A stretch of 64,000 nt of DNA from Colocasia esculenta (taxonomy: Eukaryota > Streptophyta > Magnoliopsida > Alismatales > Araceae). Position 1 is the stretch's first letter. Each line of letters begins with the position of its first letter. Made by a program: the position numbers and the translations under genes. Shown here piece by piece: positions 23,995 through 35,191 of the stretch. The notes under the pieces were generated by a model that was not told where the DNA came from, did no database searches, and saw only the letters and a list, made by a program, of their open reading frames with translations. The stretch spans positions 76,306,631-76,370,630 of the forward strand of contig CM024755.1 of the NCBI GenBank assembly GCA_014218235.1, read 5' to 3'.

Positions 23995-25236
23995 TCAAGC
24001 TTTAGGTACCCAAGTTCTTTTGAGTCCTGATGTGTCAGTATCATTATTTTTTACTTTCATTATCCACTTCTTATGTCTTGTTGGACAGGTGGATTTTAAA
24101 TGACCTAGCTTATTATAGTGACTACAATATGATGTTTTTGTTACTCTTTCAATATACTTAAAATTAGCTTTATAGGCTGTATTTTCCTCAGGAACAAATT
24201 TTGGAGTTGGATACACCTTAGCTGGAATTATAGTTTCTGCATTTTCAGGTGGTGTGTAGCCTACACCATCTTTTCTCTTACCTGAACGTCTAGCTCCTTT
24301 TAATATTAAGGGATTCTTACCATTTGTAAATTTTTCTAATGTGCTTGCTAATTTCTCATTCTCTTCATTTAGATTTTTAATCTCTTTTCTTAAATCATCT
24401 ACACTTTCTTATTTTTCTAATTTTGTTATTTGTTTATTCTTAACTTTTGAGTCTTCACACAACAATTCATTTCTTCTTTTTAGTTCGATTAATTGCTTTT
24501 CTAGTTCTTCATTTTCTATTTTTAAGTCTGAGTTAGTGTTTTCTAAGCATGTATTATTCTTCTTACTAATCTTAAGTAATTTAGACACCTCTTTATATTT
24601 GTCGTAAAGTTCATTAAAGGCGCTTTCCAAATTTTCAGAATCTGAATCAAAATTATTACAAGAATCGAAAGAAGAGTGAGAGGTTACCTTCTCTTCGATG
24701 TTGGCCATGAGAGCCAGGTTGGCTTCTTCTTCATCACTGCTTGAGCTTGACTCACTGTCTGAGTCACAGCTGTTCTCCCAAGCAGCTGCCATTGCCTTTT
24801 TCTTGTATCTTCTGAACTTCTTGGAGCTATCCTTCTTCTTGTGATCATTTTTCTTTAGCATTGGACAATCTGCCTTGATATGTCCAAGCTTCTTGCATTC
24901 ATAACAGATGATCTCTCCTTTCTCCATTTCTTTGCCATCTGATCTTTTGAAGTCTTTATTTTTCTTAAAGTACCTTCTGCCGGATTGAAATTTTTTCTTC
25001 TTGGCCACGATGCGCTGCAATCTCTTAGAGAGCATTGCTTCTTCATTTTCGCTGTCTACCTCACTCCCGCTAGAGCTTGCTTCTGATAACTCTTCTTCTG
25101 CTTTCAAAGCATTAGAGTGCTTTTTTCTGCTAGATGATTCTCCTAGCCTTTCCATGTTGATCTCATGGGCCATGAGGGACCCGATGAGCTTTTCTACTGA
25201 CATTCTCTTAAGGTCATTAGCTTCTTCGATAGCTCT
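23995..25236 (-). pseudogene. Sirevirus B gag, 3' part
   Basis: This continues gag after the insertion of element A. It contains LIGSLMAHEI, a zinc knuckle CYECKKLGHIKADC (CX2CX4HX4C), a Ser/Asp-rich patch and a long coiled coil (residues like LENTNSDLKIENEELEKQL). A second Cys/His motif CSHYNKLGHLKSTC and the closing TWVPKA typical of Sirevirus gag follow. One in-frame TAA occurs at about 24409. Pol follows in another frame after the gag stop. Confidence 0.88.
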
Positions 25237-26586
25237 TGAAGAGTTATGCGGAAGTACACAATACGGTAATCTAGAAGGGGGGGGGGTTGAATAGATTACG
25301 GCAATTTTAAACTATCGATGGCTTCTTTTCGATGCTACAGCGATCTTAATGAAATTTGATTCAAATTCAATTAAGTGTGAGACCGCTTGAGTTGATTTAA
25401 GTGAGAACAGAAAATCAAACGTGTGTATGAACACCGTGCCTACCAATCATCTATCGCAAAACGCGAACAAACCACAGAACACGATGATTTAAGGTGGTTC
25501 GGAGTACACAACTCGTGTATCCTACATCCACCGTCCACACACACACGCAGAAACGACTGCTTATGAGCGAGTTCAACACTACAACTCAACCACACACACG
25601 TTGTTTGATGAACCACGATCAGAACAACCACAAATACGTGAATCAAGCACAAGGGATGCTCGAAACACAACCACACACACACACGATGGAATGGAAATTA
25701 TGAAATGGAGAAGAATTGGGAATTAGGGAACAAATCCGGTTGGAATTCTTCTCGTGGATCGTCCAAACGCTCTTCAAACTTCGATTGGATGTAGATTGAT
25801 CGATGTAGAAGGTTGAATTGATGACGATCCGGCTTCAGCTCCGCATAGATGGTGATTCCACGTCGATCTGGGCGGAAAGTTGAAGCAGAGCAGCAATTTG
25901 GGGCTTTTCCTCTTGGTCCCTTGGAGGCTCTTGGATGGGAGGCTGCTCTCTGCGAATTTGGCTCCAAAAGGATGCTTATATAGTGTTAGGTAAAGGTGGG
26001 GGTCGTGGAGGAAGGAAACACCCAAGTGGGGCCGGATTTGGAAACCCAAAATCTGAAGTTTCCGTCGGCTGTCGACAGGTGCACTTGCATCTGTCGACAG
26101 GCAGACTCAGGCTGAGAACTGGGTTTCAGGAAAATGAGTTTCTGAGTGTATCTGTCGACAGGCAGTTTGCATCTGTCGACAGATGCACTCAGGAATTGAA
26201 AACCTGAGCTCTGTCCTGGGTTGTCTGTGTGTATCTGTCGACAGGTACATTGCATCTGTCGACAGATACACTCAGAGATGCAAACCTGAGTTCTGTCTTG
26301 GAATGACTGTATGAATCTGTCGACAGGTAGAGTTCATCTGTCGACAGATACACCTTTTTGACAGATTTTTGTGCTTTTTGCTCATCTCTTCAATGCTCCA
26401 TGTTTCATGCTTGTGCACCTACATGCAAATACATTGTTAGTGATATACATTGTATGATTTAGCAATGTTTAACTCAATCACTTTCATGGTGTTTTTCATG
26501 TTAGTTAGCACATCAATTTTGCATTAAATCAATGTTCAAGGGTGTTAATGTGATCATCAAAAACATGATATATGAAAAACCCAACA
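25237..26586 (-). repeat. Sirevirus A 3' LTR (left copy)
   Basis: Begins TGAAGAGTTATGCGG and ends CCCAACA. It is nearly identical to 35206-36555. The TATA box (minus strand CACTATATAAGC) is at 25976-25984 and the palindrome array at 26069-26347. A G10 run with GTTGAATAG near 25267 has a counterpart in the LTR of element C, showing that A and C are related. Confidence 0.94.
26069..26347. repeat. Four pairs of CTGTCGACAG, left LTR of A
   Basis: Exact copies start at 26069/26091, 26152/26173, 26235/26256 and 26317/26338. Within pairs the step is 22, 21, 21 and 21 bp; between first members it is 83, 83 and 82 bp. The site is often part of a longer palindrome ATCTGTCGACAGAT. Confidence 0.95.
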
Positions 26587-26654
26587 ATCTCCCCCTTTTT
26601 GATGATGACAAAAACATTCAATTGATGCATATATTGATGTTCTCCCCCTTTTTG
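26587..26654 (-). promoter_or_regulatory. Double polypurine tract of Sirevirus A
   Basis: The minus strand has AAAAAGGGGGAGAT against the LTR (26587-26600) and a second AAAAAGGGGGAGAA about 55 bp away. Confidence 0.88.
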
Positions 26655-26871
26655 ACAACATGCAAAAGGTCAAGTCATGCACATTTAGAGACAAATAAAC
26701 ATGAACTGAGTTTTCATTGATTGATCATTGAAATTTCACAGTACATTTGATAATCATTGCATGACTCAATAAAAAGAAAGGGAAATAACATGAACAAGCA
26801 AAAGATGATAAGACAAGTGAGACTAATTCCCATCTAAGACTCTTAGTGACCTCTAATGACCCTGAGACCCT

Positions 26872-28079
26872 CTATTCATTGTCATGTCCAGCAGAAGGAG
26901 GGTGACAGGATCCATCTCTCTCGGAGTAGAGGTGGTCAAGCCGGTCATCCAGAGTGTTGAGGCGAGCATCCACTTGATCAAATCTTGAAGTCATCTGAGC
27001 AAATCCTGAAATCATTTCTTGATGGATTTGTGCCAAGTAATCATGAACGGATTGTTGTGGAGGCACAGGTACATCATCAAACTCTTGAGCTTGGTCAGGC
27101 ATTTGCTCATCTTCAGGGTCTTCATCACTGCCCTCATTTGCTTCATCATCTTCATTGTCTTCTTCACTGGTTGACACTTCAGCTCCTGGTGGTTCCTTTC
27201 CCTTGAGAGTCCTTGTGACGACGCCGTCTACAATTTTGTAGCCCATGCGGTTGGCGGCGGTGAGGTCAAAGGCACTTCGGGATTTTAGTGAGATGAGCTC
27301 ACTTGGAGGGATAGGAATGCCAAGGAAAATAAGAAGAGAAGTGATGGGGCAAGCATATGGCATTGATCTTTTGGTGTTAGAGAAACACCGACGGATGAGG
27401 CTTATCATGAGTTCAGGAAGATTGATTTCTTGACACTTGAGGAAAAAAATGAATAGGGATTTATGGACCTCGGTGACTAACTCTCGACTTCCATCCTTCG
27501 GGACGATCAAGGTAGTGAAGATGTGATGGATCATCCGGATCAAGGGAGGAAAGGAGTTGGCGTTGAGACGAGCAATCTCCTTGGTAGTGTCATAAGGTTC
27601 CAACGTGAGAAGCTCATAGTACTCAGAAGCAGAGGGATTGTAGTTGAAGATTTCAACTCCTGAGTTTGGAATTTCAAGGGCTGTGGAGAGAAGATTTGCG
27701 GTGAGGCAAAAACGAGTGCCTTTCACCGAAGAGTAGATATCTCCCTGATCGGAAAGCCCTAAGTTATTGTAGAACTCGGATACGGCAGTTGGAGAGTATT
27801 GCAAGTGGGAGTATAAGAAGGATGTCCACCCTTGAGTGTCAAAATAAGGTAGGAGTGAGGGGAACATCGGTGCTAAGGACTCGAAGTCCACATACCGGGA
27901 TTGGACAATCTTCTTGAAGGTGCCGTTGGGTCGGATAAGACGGAGACCTTGAGGAACGATGAGTTCCGGTAACCGATCCTCACGATGCTTGCTGCGGCGT
28001 TCAGAAGGACCCTGGAGCTTTCTCCGGCGTCCGTCGGAGCGCGACGACGGCGAGCGAGAAGCTTCGATTTGGGTGCCAT
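26872..28079 (-). CDS. Sirevirus A ORF3 (plant-transposon-protein-like)
   Basis: The body, open from beyond 28079 down to 26872, contains EFYNNLGLSDQGDIYSSVKG, FPPLIRMIHHIFTTLIVP and MPYACPITSLLIFLGI, matching ORF3 of B and C. A highly acidic stretch (STSEEDNEDDEANEGSDEDP) and a C-terminal coiled coil (FAQMTSRFDQVDARLNTLDD) follow. The first ATG in this frame is at 27867. A better start by comparison with C (both begin MAPK) is the ATG at 28079, but it lies in another frame, so one net indel or an unrecognised splice separates the N-terminus from the body. No membrane segment is visible, which argues against an envelope protein. The role is unknown; candidates are nucleic-acid or partner binding. 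Confidence 0.65.
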
Positions 28080-29933
28080 CGCAGGAGGAAGGATGAGAAT
28101 GGTGTGAAGGCAGAGTGGAGGGATCCCAGACGAGGAGCAGGATCGTCGGAGACGGAGCCCTGAAGGGGGAAAGAGAGGGGGTTTGGAGAGGAGGAGGAGG
28201 GAACAAGAGAGGAGGGGTGAAAAAGGGTCGTGGGTGGCCTTAGAATGGACTTGGAGGGTTTTAAAAGGAAGGCCCCACAAAAAGGAGGTGAACCGGCGCG
28301 AGGGTTTTTTGAAAAAACGGATCTGGGCCGTCGTCTGTCGACAGATGCAAGTCTATCTGTCGACAGATAACTCCTTTTTGGTGAAAACTTGATTTTTGAC
28401 AAAATTTTCAAAGGGACAAGTGTTCATTTGTTGTTTTAAGGCAAAGTGGGTGTATGTGCAAGACAAAAATTCATATCCATTAAGATGAAGACATGACACA
28501 AATCTAAAATGATTTTGAATTAAAAATGATAAGTTCTTTAATTAGATCATGAGGAACACATTTCACAAAAACCAGTGAAAATTAAATAACTCTTTTGATT
28601 AATGCCGTTGAAGAGAAACATGCATTTAAATAGAGATGATAGTCAGATGACAATTGAATTAAATGGCCACAAGAACGTCTTACCGAAGAAACACATTGGA
28701 CTTGACACAAAAATTTTCGGAGGCTTCACTCTATTTCTGGTATGATTTTAGAATCTTTAAACAACGAAGATGGAAAAGAGTGGCAATGAGGAGCACTTTC
28801 ACTTTTTCATGTGAAGGTAGACATTTGTGATGCCAATACCCCCAGTTACTCAATGTGAGTGTCCATCAAGCCATTGTATAGAGATAATGAAACAACCTTT
28901 TGACGCGAAGACCGACATTTGTGATGCCCATGTCCCCGGTTACTTAGTCATTTTCATCATTGCTCTACCTCCATCCCACAAAGAGATATAACTTTGATTG
29001 AACCGAAGAAATAGGTAGCTTTTCTCCCTTTTTTTTTTATTATTATTTTTGCTTTTTGTCAAGTACATGAGATTTCTTTAGGCAAGTTGTAATGTAGAAC
29101 ATTAAATTCAAGAGCTTTCTGATTTTCAAATCATTTTAGATTCATGTTTAACGACAAGGGAGTTATTCAAAAGAGATGTTTAAAAATCATTTGGTTTGCT
29201 CATTGTGTTCAAAATGATCTAAAAAGACCTTAATCAGGTTATGCATCAAAAAAACATTTAGACTTGGTTCATGACTTTGACATGAAGTGGATATGAAGGG
29301 TTATATTGCACACAAACAAACCAAGGTTTACCTTTAAATCAAGTAAGGAACACTTTTCCTGAAAAGTATGAAGAAGGATTTGAAAAATAAGGAAGAATGT
29401 GTGTATCTGTCAGAACAAGACTGATTGTATCTGTCGACAGATGGAATGTGTCTGTCGACAGATATGAACAGAGTGGATTTTTCTGGTTTCAGATTGATTG
29501 CACATTGAGTTCAAGGAAGTGAGAATTCAACAAGTAGATGTTGGAAGAGTTTCCTCAGAAAATACTCAACAATCCTTAACTTACTCCCCCATAGTGTGTG
29601 CACGTGTTGACACGACATCTAAGCAAGGATTCACACAAGCATTTGATACAAACAAACATGATCATTTAAAGAAAGTAACACACAAGCACATGATCACAGA
29701 AAAAAACATTGTTTATGGAGTTAACATGATAAAATGTAAGGAAACTAAAAATCCTATGTGAAGTACAGGACCTTTATATGTAATGGGACTATGGATACTT
29801 GGCGGAGAATGTTTCCTCACGCATGATGATAGTTTCCAAACAAGCCGAACTTGTTCTTCCACAGTTCACCATTTGATATACCACATAGTCATTCACACAT
29901 AAAGAGCATGTACTCCAATATGGAGAGTTAGTT
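28080..29933 (-). other. Spacer between pol and ORF3 of A, with two palindrome pairs
   Basis: About 1.85 kb of non-coding, AT-rich sequence. CTGTCGACAG pairs start at 28335/28357 and 29431/29452 (steps 22 and 21). The first pair lies about 256 bp upstream of the ORF3 ATG at 28079. A T-rich run with TTATTATTATT occurs near 29025. The spacer may hold the promoter or leader for ORF3. Confidence 0.7.
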
Positions 29934-32900
29934 TCATTGCATTTTACACAAACCCAATTCTCTTCTTAAGGATGTGAATCTATCTTCAGACAAGGGTTTG
30001 GTGAAAATATCAGCCAATTGTTTTTCTGTGGGAATGAAAATGAGTTCCAAGGTTTTATTGGCAACTTCATCTCTCAAGAAATGATGACGGATTTCTATGT
30101 GTTTAGTCCGTGAGTGTTGGACAGGGTTTTTTGAAAGATTGATAGCACTTGTGTTGTCACATAGGATAGGTGTGCATCCAATTTGAACATTATAGTCAGC
30201 TAACTGACTTTTGATCCACAACACTTGAGCTGCACAACTTCCTGCAGCGACATATTCTGCCTCTGCAGTGGAGAGTGCAACCGAGTGTTGTTTCTTGGAT
30301 GCCCACGAAACCATGCAACCGCCAAGGAATTGGCAATATCCACTAGTGCTTTTTCTATCGATTTTACATCCAGCATAGTCAGCATCAGAATATGAAATCA
30401 AATCAAAGCTACTGCCTGCTGGGTACCAAAAACCCAAATTGCATGTTCCGGAGAGATATCGGAAAATTCTCTTGACTGCAATTAAATGGCTTTCCTTTGG
30501 ACTAGATTGATATCTAGCACAAAGGCAAACACTAAATTGAATATCCGGTCTACTTGCAGTAAGATAAAGGAGTGAGCCAATCATACCTCGGAAGTGCTTT
30601 GCATCTACCGGTTTACCTTTCTCATCATTTTCCAATTTGATGCTTGTGCTCATTGGGGTGGAGGCCGGTTTAGCTTGCTCAAATTGAAATCGTTTGAGAA
30701 GCTCTTTGACATACTTTTCTTGATTTATGAAGAATCCGTCTTTATGTTGTTTCACCTGCAAACCAAGAAAGAATTGAAGCTCCCCCATTAGACTCATCTC
30801 AAATTCACTGTGCATGTGTTTAGAAAATTCTTCACACAGTGAAGGGTTAGTAGAACCAAATATGATATCGTCCACATAAACTTGAACAACAATTATGTGA
30901 TTGCGAACTTTCTTAGTGAAGAGTGTTTGGTCTACTTTACCTCTTGAGTAGCTCTTGCTTACCAGAAAATTGCTTAGTCTATCATACCAAGCTCGAGGTG
31001 CCTGTTTCAAACCATAAAGAGCTTTGTGCAATTTATACACATGGTTAGGCATTTCAGAATTTTCAAAACCTGGTGGTTGAGAGACATAGACTTCTTCTTT
31101 GATATAGCCATTTAAGAAAGCAGTTTTAACATCCATTTGATAGAGTTTAAACTTATGGGAGCATGCATATGCCAATAAAATTCTGACTGCTTCTAACCTG
31201 GCTACAGGAGCAAAGGACTCTTCAAAGTCTACACCAAATTCTTGACTATATCCTTTTGCTACGAGTCTTGCTTTATTTCTTATCACTTTTCCTTCTTCAT
31301 TAAGTTTATTCCTAAACACCCATCTAGTTCCTATGATAGAGATTTCAGGGGTTTTAGGAACTAAACTCCATACATTATTTCTTTGAAATTGACCAAGTTC
31401 CTCATGCATAGCATCAATCCATGAGTTGTCTTTTAAGGCTTCTTCAACATTTTTGGGTTCCACTTGAGAGACAAAGGCAAAAAGATCATGTTCAATTATT
31501 TTTCTTACTTGAGACCTCGTTTGAACAGAATCATTTAAACTACCTATCACATCATCAAGTGGGTGATCTTTGGAATACCTCACATTTGTGATTGTTGAAG
31601 GGCCGGGAGTATCTTGTCCTTGAGGAATTTGATCTTGTGAATGTTGTTCTTCAGGAGGATCACTTTCTGGTGGATTCTCTTCAAGTGTTTCATCTTGTTT
31701 TCTGAATGCTATTTCATCATCTTCATCGTAGTCCCGGTGAAGATATCCACCTTTGGTCTTGGAGTCTACTTCAGATTTGTCTTTTGCTTTGACTTGTAGA
31801 TCCTTAAGCGATGTTCCTTCATCCTCTTCTTCAATCCTGTTAACATTCAATCTGTTAGACTTGGCATAAGTCTCATCAAAAATGACATGTGGAGTTTCTT
31901 CCACAGTTCGTGTTTTATTGTTAAACACCCTATATGCCCTAGAGTGTTCTGAGTAGCCTAGAAAAACACCTTGATCACTTTTGGCTTCAAATTTATCTAA
32001 ATCAGATTTATCATTGTTGTGAATAAATACCTTTGAGCCAAAAACTCGGAAGTACCCAAGGTTGGGTTTCTTACCTTTCAATAACTGGTAGGGGGTTTTC
32101 TTTATCACAGGTCTTACCATGGCTCTGTTTAGAATGTAGCACGAAGTGTTCACTGCTTCTGCCCAAAATCTTTTGGAGAGTTGGCCTTCAACCAGAAGAG
32201 TGCGAGCCATTTCCACCAATGTTCTGTTTTTCCTCTCCACTACTCCGTTTTGTTCTGGAGTCCTTGGGGAAGAGAACAGATGTTCAATCCCTTGGTGCCT
32301 GCAAAAATCAGAAAATGCATTGTTATCAAATTCTCCCCCGTGATCGGTGCGGATTGAGCATATTTTATTCACATTGCCATGCTCAATCTTGTTAAAGAAT
32401 TCTTGAAAGATTGTGAGTGTTTCACTTTTGTGTGCCAAGAATTTGACCCATGTGAACCTAGAGAAATCATCTACAATGACAAAACCAAAACGTTTGCCAT
32501 TGAGACTTAGAGTTCTAGTTGGTCCAAACAGGTCCATGTGCAACAGTTCAAATGGTTTAGATGTGCTTACCGGTGCTTTAGATTTGAAAGACTTCCGGGT
32601 TTGTTTTCCTTGTGCACATGCATCACAAAAACTTTCGTTGTTGCTAAAAGAGATGTCAGGAAGTCCACTTACCAATTTGAGCTTCATGATCTTGTGCAAC
32701 ACGTTGTAGCTCGCATGGCCAAGCCTACGATGCCACAAGGTCAATTCATCCTGTCTATTTGCAACAAGACACAAGTTGTCATTTTCTGGATCATCTAAAT
32801 CAACTAAGTAAATGTTATTCACTCTTTTTCCAGAAAATTTTACACTTCCTGTTTCTTTATCAACAATTTGACATGAATTTGATTCAAAAATGACGTTGTG

Positions 32901-33179
32901 ACCTCTATCACATAATTGACTTATGCTAAGCAAATTGTGATTAAGGCCATCAACCAACAGTACATTTTCAATTGAATTGGAGGAACACTTACCAACATTA
33001 CCTGTGCCAATGATTTGGCCTTTGTTGTTACCTCCAAAAATGACTTGTCCTCCGTCTTTCTCCACTAGGAAACAGAATTTACCTTTGTCGCCCGTCATGT
33101 GCCTCGAACAGCCGCTATCCAAGTACCATTTGTTTTGATGTTGGGCTGCTAGGCATTCCTGCAAATGTGGATCAGACAA
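29934..33179 (-). CDS. Sirevirus A pol polyprotein, intact
   Basis: About 1,080 codons without a stop. Domains: protease (WYLDSGCSRHMTG), integrase zinc region (LWHRRLGHASYN...CDACAQGKQ), integrase core with D, D and E (LLHMDLFGPTRT, RTDHGGEFDN, PEQNGVVERKNRTLVEM), reverse transcriptase (YQMDVKTAFLNGYIKEEVYV, VYVDDIIFGST) and RNase H (SDADYAGCKIDRKSTSGYC, ALSTAEAEYVAAGS, LCDNTSAINLSKNPVQ). All catalytic residues I can check are present. No ATG opens the frame: it overlaps the end of gag by about 8 nt, with TTG at 33179. Expression therefore probably needs +1 frameshifting near the gag stop (CTT GTC TGA) or another recoding event. The polyprotein would copy the RNA and integrate the DNA. Confidence 0.93.
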   Translation of the reverse strand: MSDPHLQECLAAQHQNKWYLDSGCSRHMTGDKGKFCFLVEKDGGQVIFGGNNKGQIIGTGNVGKCSSNSIENVLLVDGLNHNLLSISQLCDRGHNVIFESNSCQIVDKETGSVKFSGKRVNNIYLVDLDDPENDNLCLVANRQDELTLWHRRLGHASYNVLHKIMKLKLVSGLPDISFSNNESFCDACAQGKQTRKSFKSKAPVSTSKPFELLHMDLFGPTRTLSLNGKRFGFVIVDDFSRFTWVKFLAHKSETLTIFQEFFNKIEHGNVNKICSIRTDHGGEFDNNAFSDFCRHQGIEHLFSSPRTPEQNGVVERKNRTLVEMARTLLVEGQLSKRFWAEAVNTSCYILNRAMVRPVIKKTPYQLLKGKKPNLGYFRVFGSKVFIHNNDKSDLDKFEAKSDQGVFLGYSEHSRAYRVFNNKTRTVEETPHVIFDETYAKSNRLNVNRIEEEDEGTSLKDLQVKAKDKSEVDSKTKGGYLHRDYDEDDEIAFRKQDETLEENPPESDPPEEQHSQDQIPQGQDTPGPSTITNVRYSKDHPLDDVIGSLNDSVQTRSQVRKIIEHDLFAFVSQVEPKNVEEALKDNSWIDAMHEELGQFQRNNVWSLVPKTPEISIIGTRWVFRNKLNEEGKVIRNKARLVAKGYSQEFGVDFEESFAPVARLEAVRILLAYACSHKFKLYQMDVKTAFLNGYIKEEVYVSQPPGFENSEMPNHVYKLHKALYGLKQAPRAWYDRLSNFLVSKSYSRGKVDQTLFTKKVRNHIIVVQVYVDDIIFGSTNPSLCEEFSKHMHSEFEMSLMGELQFFLGLQVKQHKDGFFINQEKYVKELLKRFQFEQAKPASTPMSTSIKLENDEKGKPVDAKHFRGMIGSLLYLTASRPDIQFSVCLCARYQSSPKESHLIAVKRIFRYLSGTCNLGFWYPAGSSFDLISYSDADYAGCKIDRKSTSGYCQFLGGCMVSWASKKQHSVALSTAEAEYVAAGSCAAQVLWIKSQLADYNVQIGCTPILCDNTSAINLSKNPVQHSRTKHIEIRHHFLRDEVANKTLELIFIPTEKQLADIFTKPLSEDRFTSLRRELGLCKMQ

Positions 33180-35130
33180 GAGGTTTTGGTACCCAAATTA
33201 CTTTGGGTCCCAAAATTTCATTCATGCAACAAAGTAGATGTTTAGGAATCCAAACTTGTTTGACTTTTTGTTTCTTTGGATTATTCCAACATTGTTTTTC
33301 ATCATGACCAATCTTTTTACACACATTGCATGAAGGAATTTTCTTTTCAATTTTCTGTTGCTTGATAGACTGTTTATTCATTGAAATTGTTCTTGTCTGT
33401 CGACAGGCACCATTGTATCTGTCGACAGGTGGCTTTTTCTTTTGTTTGTTGGGAACATTTTGTTTGTGTAGTAGTGGCTTGGTCTGAGACTTTCTTGAAT
33501 TATGCTTTGTGGGAGCATGCTTGGTTGTGCTTGGGCTAGGATCAACAAATGAAGTTATCAATGACTCTCCTATTTTCTTTTGTTTGACAGGTTGATATCC
33601 TAATCCATGCTTGGTTACATGTATTTTGGCGCCCAAAACCGCATCTAGATTTTGCTTCCCTTTTACAAATTTCATTAAGTCCTCAGATTTTTCTTTCAAT
33701 TCCTTTTCAGTTTGTTCCAACTTTTTCTTGGTTTCCAATTGTTCTTCTTGAAGGAATTCAATAGAATGGCTTAAACAGTCTTTTTCTTTTTGTATTTCTT
33801 GCAATTTCATTTTCAAGCAATCCATTTCTTCATTATGAGTCTTTTCATCAACTTTCATCATTTCTAATTCTTTTGTCAGGAATGCAATTCGTTCATCATT
33901 GTTCTTATCATGCACAAGGGAGTTGCATTTCTTTTTTAATGCTCTATTCTCAGATCTATATTCACGAAATTTTTCAAATAAAGTAGTGTATGCTTCCTCC
34001 CATTCACTTGCAGTGAAATCATCAAATGAGAAATTTACCTCGCTGGAGTCATCACTCCTGGCCATCAAGCATTTCACTTCTTCATCATCGGATGTTTCTT
34101 GTGCATCTTCATCTTCATCTTCATCACTCCAGGTGGCCAACATTGCTTTGGCCTTTTTGGAGGTGAATTTGTCTTTCTTCAGCTTCTTCTTGAGTTCCGG
34201 GCATTCTCCTCTCATATGCCCCTGTTTCTTGCATTCATAACAAACAATGTCAGATTTTTTGTTTGACTCATATTTCTGTGAAAAATTTTTCTTAGGAAAG
34301 GGTTTGGAATTACCTGTTTCTCTCCTCTTGAACTTCAAAAATTTCTTGAATTGTCTAGTGAGCATTGCCATTTCACCATCATCACTCTCACTAGATGTTT
34401 CTTGCTCATCACTATCTTGTTGAATAGATTTCTTGGAGCTTGTTGATGTTTTATTGGATGCTTTTAAAGCAATTGACTTTCTAGGATTTTCTTCTAATTC
34501 TTTTCTTTTGATGTTGATTTCATATGTCATTAGAGAGCCAATTAGTTCATCCAATTTCATTTTGGAAAGGTCTTTGGAATCCTCAATGACAGTGGCCTTA
34601 GTATTCCAAGATGAAGTAAGAGATCGAAGGATCTTTCTCACTAAGTCACTTTCAGAGTATTCCTTCTTAAGACCTTTTAGCCCGTTAACTATTAGCATGA
34701 ATCTTGCAAACATGTCTGATATGGTTTCATCAGTTTTCATCTTGAACATTTCATATTCAGACACTAACATGCTAACTTTAGTTTCCCTTACCTCGGACGT
34801 ACCTTCGTAGATAAGTTCAAGCTTGTCCCACATCTCTTTTGCTGTTGAGCATGTGGAGACTCTTGAGAACTCCTTTGGATGCACCGCACATTGCATCATG
34901 TTTAGTGCACTCCAGTTGAGAGTTCCCTTGGCTATTTGGTCTTTCGTCCAGGTGTCTTCGTCCTCGGGCAATACATATGGTCCTTTGCTGACTATCTTCC
35001 ACAGCTCGTAGTTTTGAGCTCTCAAAAATACCTGCATACGATTTTTCCAATAGGAATAGTCAGTGCCATCAAAATAGGGTGGCCTGGTTACTGAATGTCC
35101 CTCGGCCATATACCCTTTGCTAGAATCCAT
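33172..35130 (-). CDS. Sirevirus A gag, intact
   Basis: 652 codons from the ATG at 35130, 62 nt inside the primer-binding site. The N-terminal capsid region has RPPYFDGTDYSYWKNRMQVF and the CSTAKEMWDKLELIYEGT, LVRKILRSL and LDELIGSLMTYEI blocks of the copia gag family. The zinc knuckle is CYECKKQGHMRGEC and a second Cys/His motif is CNVCKKIGHDEKQC. A long coiled coil lies between them, also a Sirevirus trait. It ends IWVPKPLV. The gag packages RNA into virus-like particles. A CTGTCGACAG pair (33397-33428) is embedded in the coding sequence near the C-terminus. Confidence 0.93.
   Translation of the reverse strand: MDSSKGYMAEGHSVTRPPYFDGTDYSYWKNRMQVFLRAQNYELWKIVSKGPYVLPEDEDTWTKDQIAKGTLNWSALNMMQCAVHPKEFSRVSTCSTAKEMWDKLELIYEGTSEVRETKVSMLVSEYEMFKMKTDETISDMFARFMLIVNGLKGLKKEYSESDLVRKILRSLTSSWNTKATVIEDSKDLSKMKLDELIGSLMTYEINIKRKELEENPRKSIALKASNKTSTSSKKSIQQDSDEQETSSESDDGEMAMLTRQFKKFLKFKRRETGNSKPFPKKNFSQKYESNKKSDIVCYECKKQGHMRGECPELKKKLKKDKFTSKKAKAMLATWSDEDEDEDAQETSDDEEVKCLMARSDDSSEVNFSFDDFTASEWEEAYTTLFEKFREYRSENRALKKKCNSLVHDKNNDERIAFLTKELEMMKVDEKTHNEEMDCLKMKLQEIQKEKDCLSHSIEFLQEEQLETKKKLEQTEKELKEKSEDLMKFVKGKQNLDAVLGAKIHVTKHGLGYQPVKQKKIGESLITSFVDPSPSTTKHAPTKHNSRKSQTKPLLHKQNVPNKQKKKPPVDRYNGACRQTRTISMNKQSIKQQKIEKKIPSCNVCKKIGHDEKQCWNNPKKQKVKQVWIPKHLLCCMNEILGPKVIWVPKPLV
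33397..33428. repeat. CTGTCGACAG pair inside gag of A
   Basis: Two exact copies start at 33397 and 33419, 22 bp apart, in the same geometry as in the LTRs, but here they encode part of gag (VDRYNGACRQ). Confidence 0.93.
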
Positions 35131-35191
35131 AAGATCGAAAATCTCCTGATCGCTAGATCAAATTACGAAAAGCTGTAAATCGGAGAAACCC

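Noticed and set aside
25440..26255. Several 70-97 codon frames in the LTR of Sirevirus A, repeated at 35409-36224
   Set aside because: Identical in both copies only because the LTRs are near-identical; they overlap on both strands and include the palindromes translated as peptides.
26069..26347. Palindrome array considered as CRISPR-like
   Set aside because: Repeats are 10-bp palindromes in pairs with short spacers in a plant LTR, there are no cas genes, and the sequence is eukaryotic.
26872..28079. ORF3 as a viral envelope gene
   Set aside because: Position fits the env-like gene of SIRE1, but I see no signal peptide, transmembrane helix or fusion motif, and the core matches the plant-transposon-protein type.
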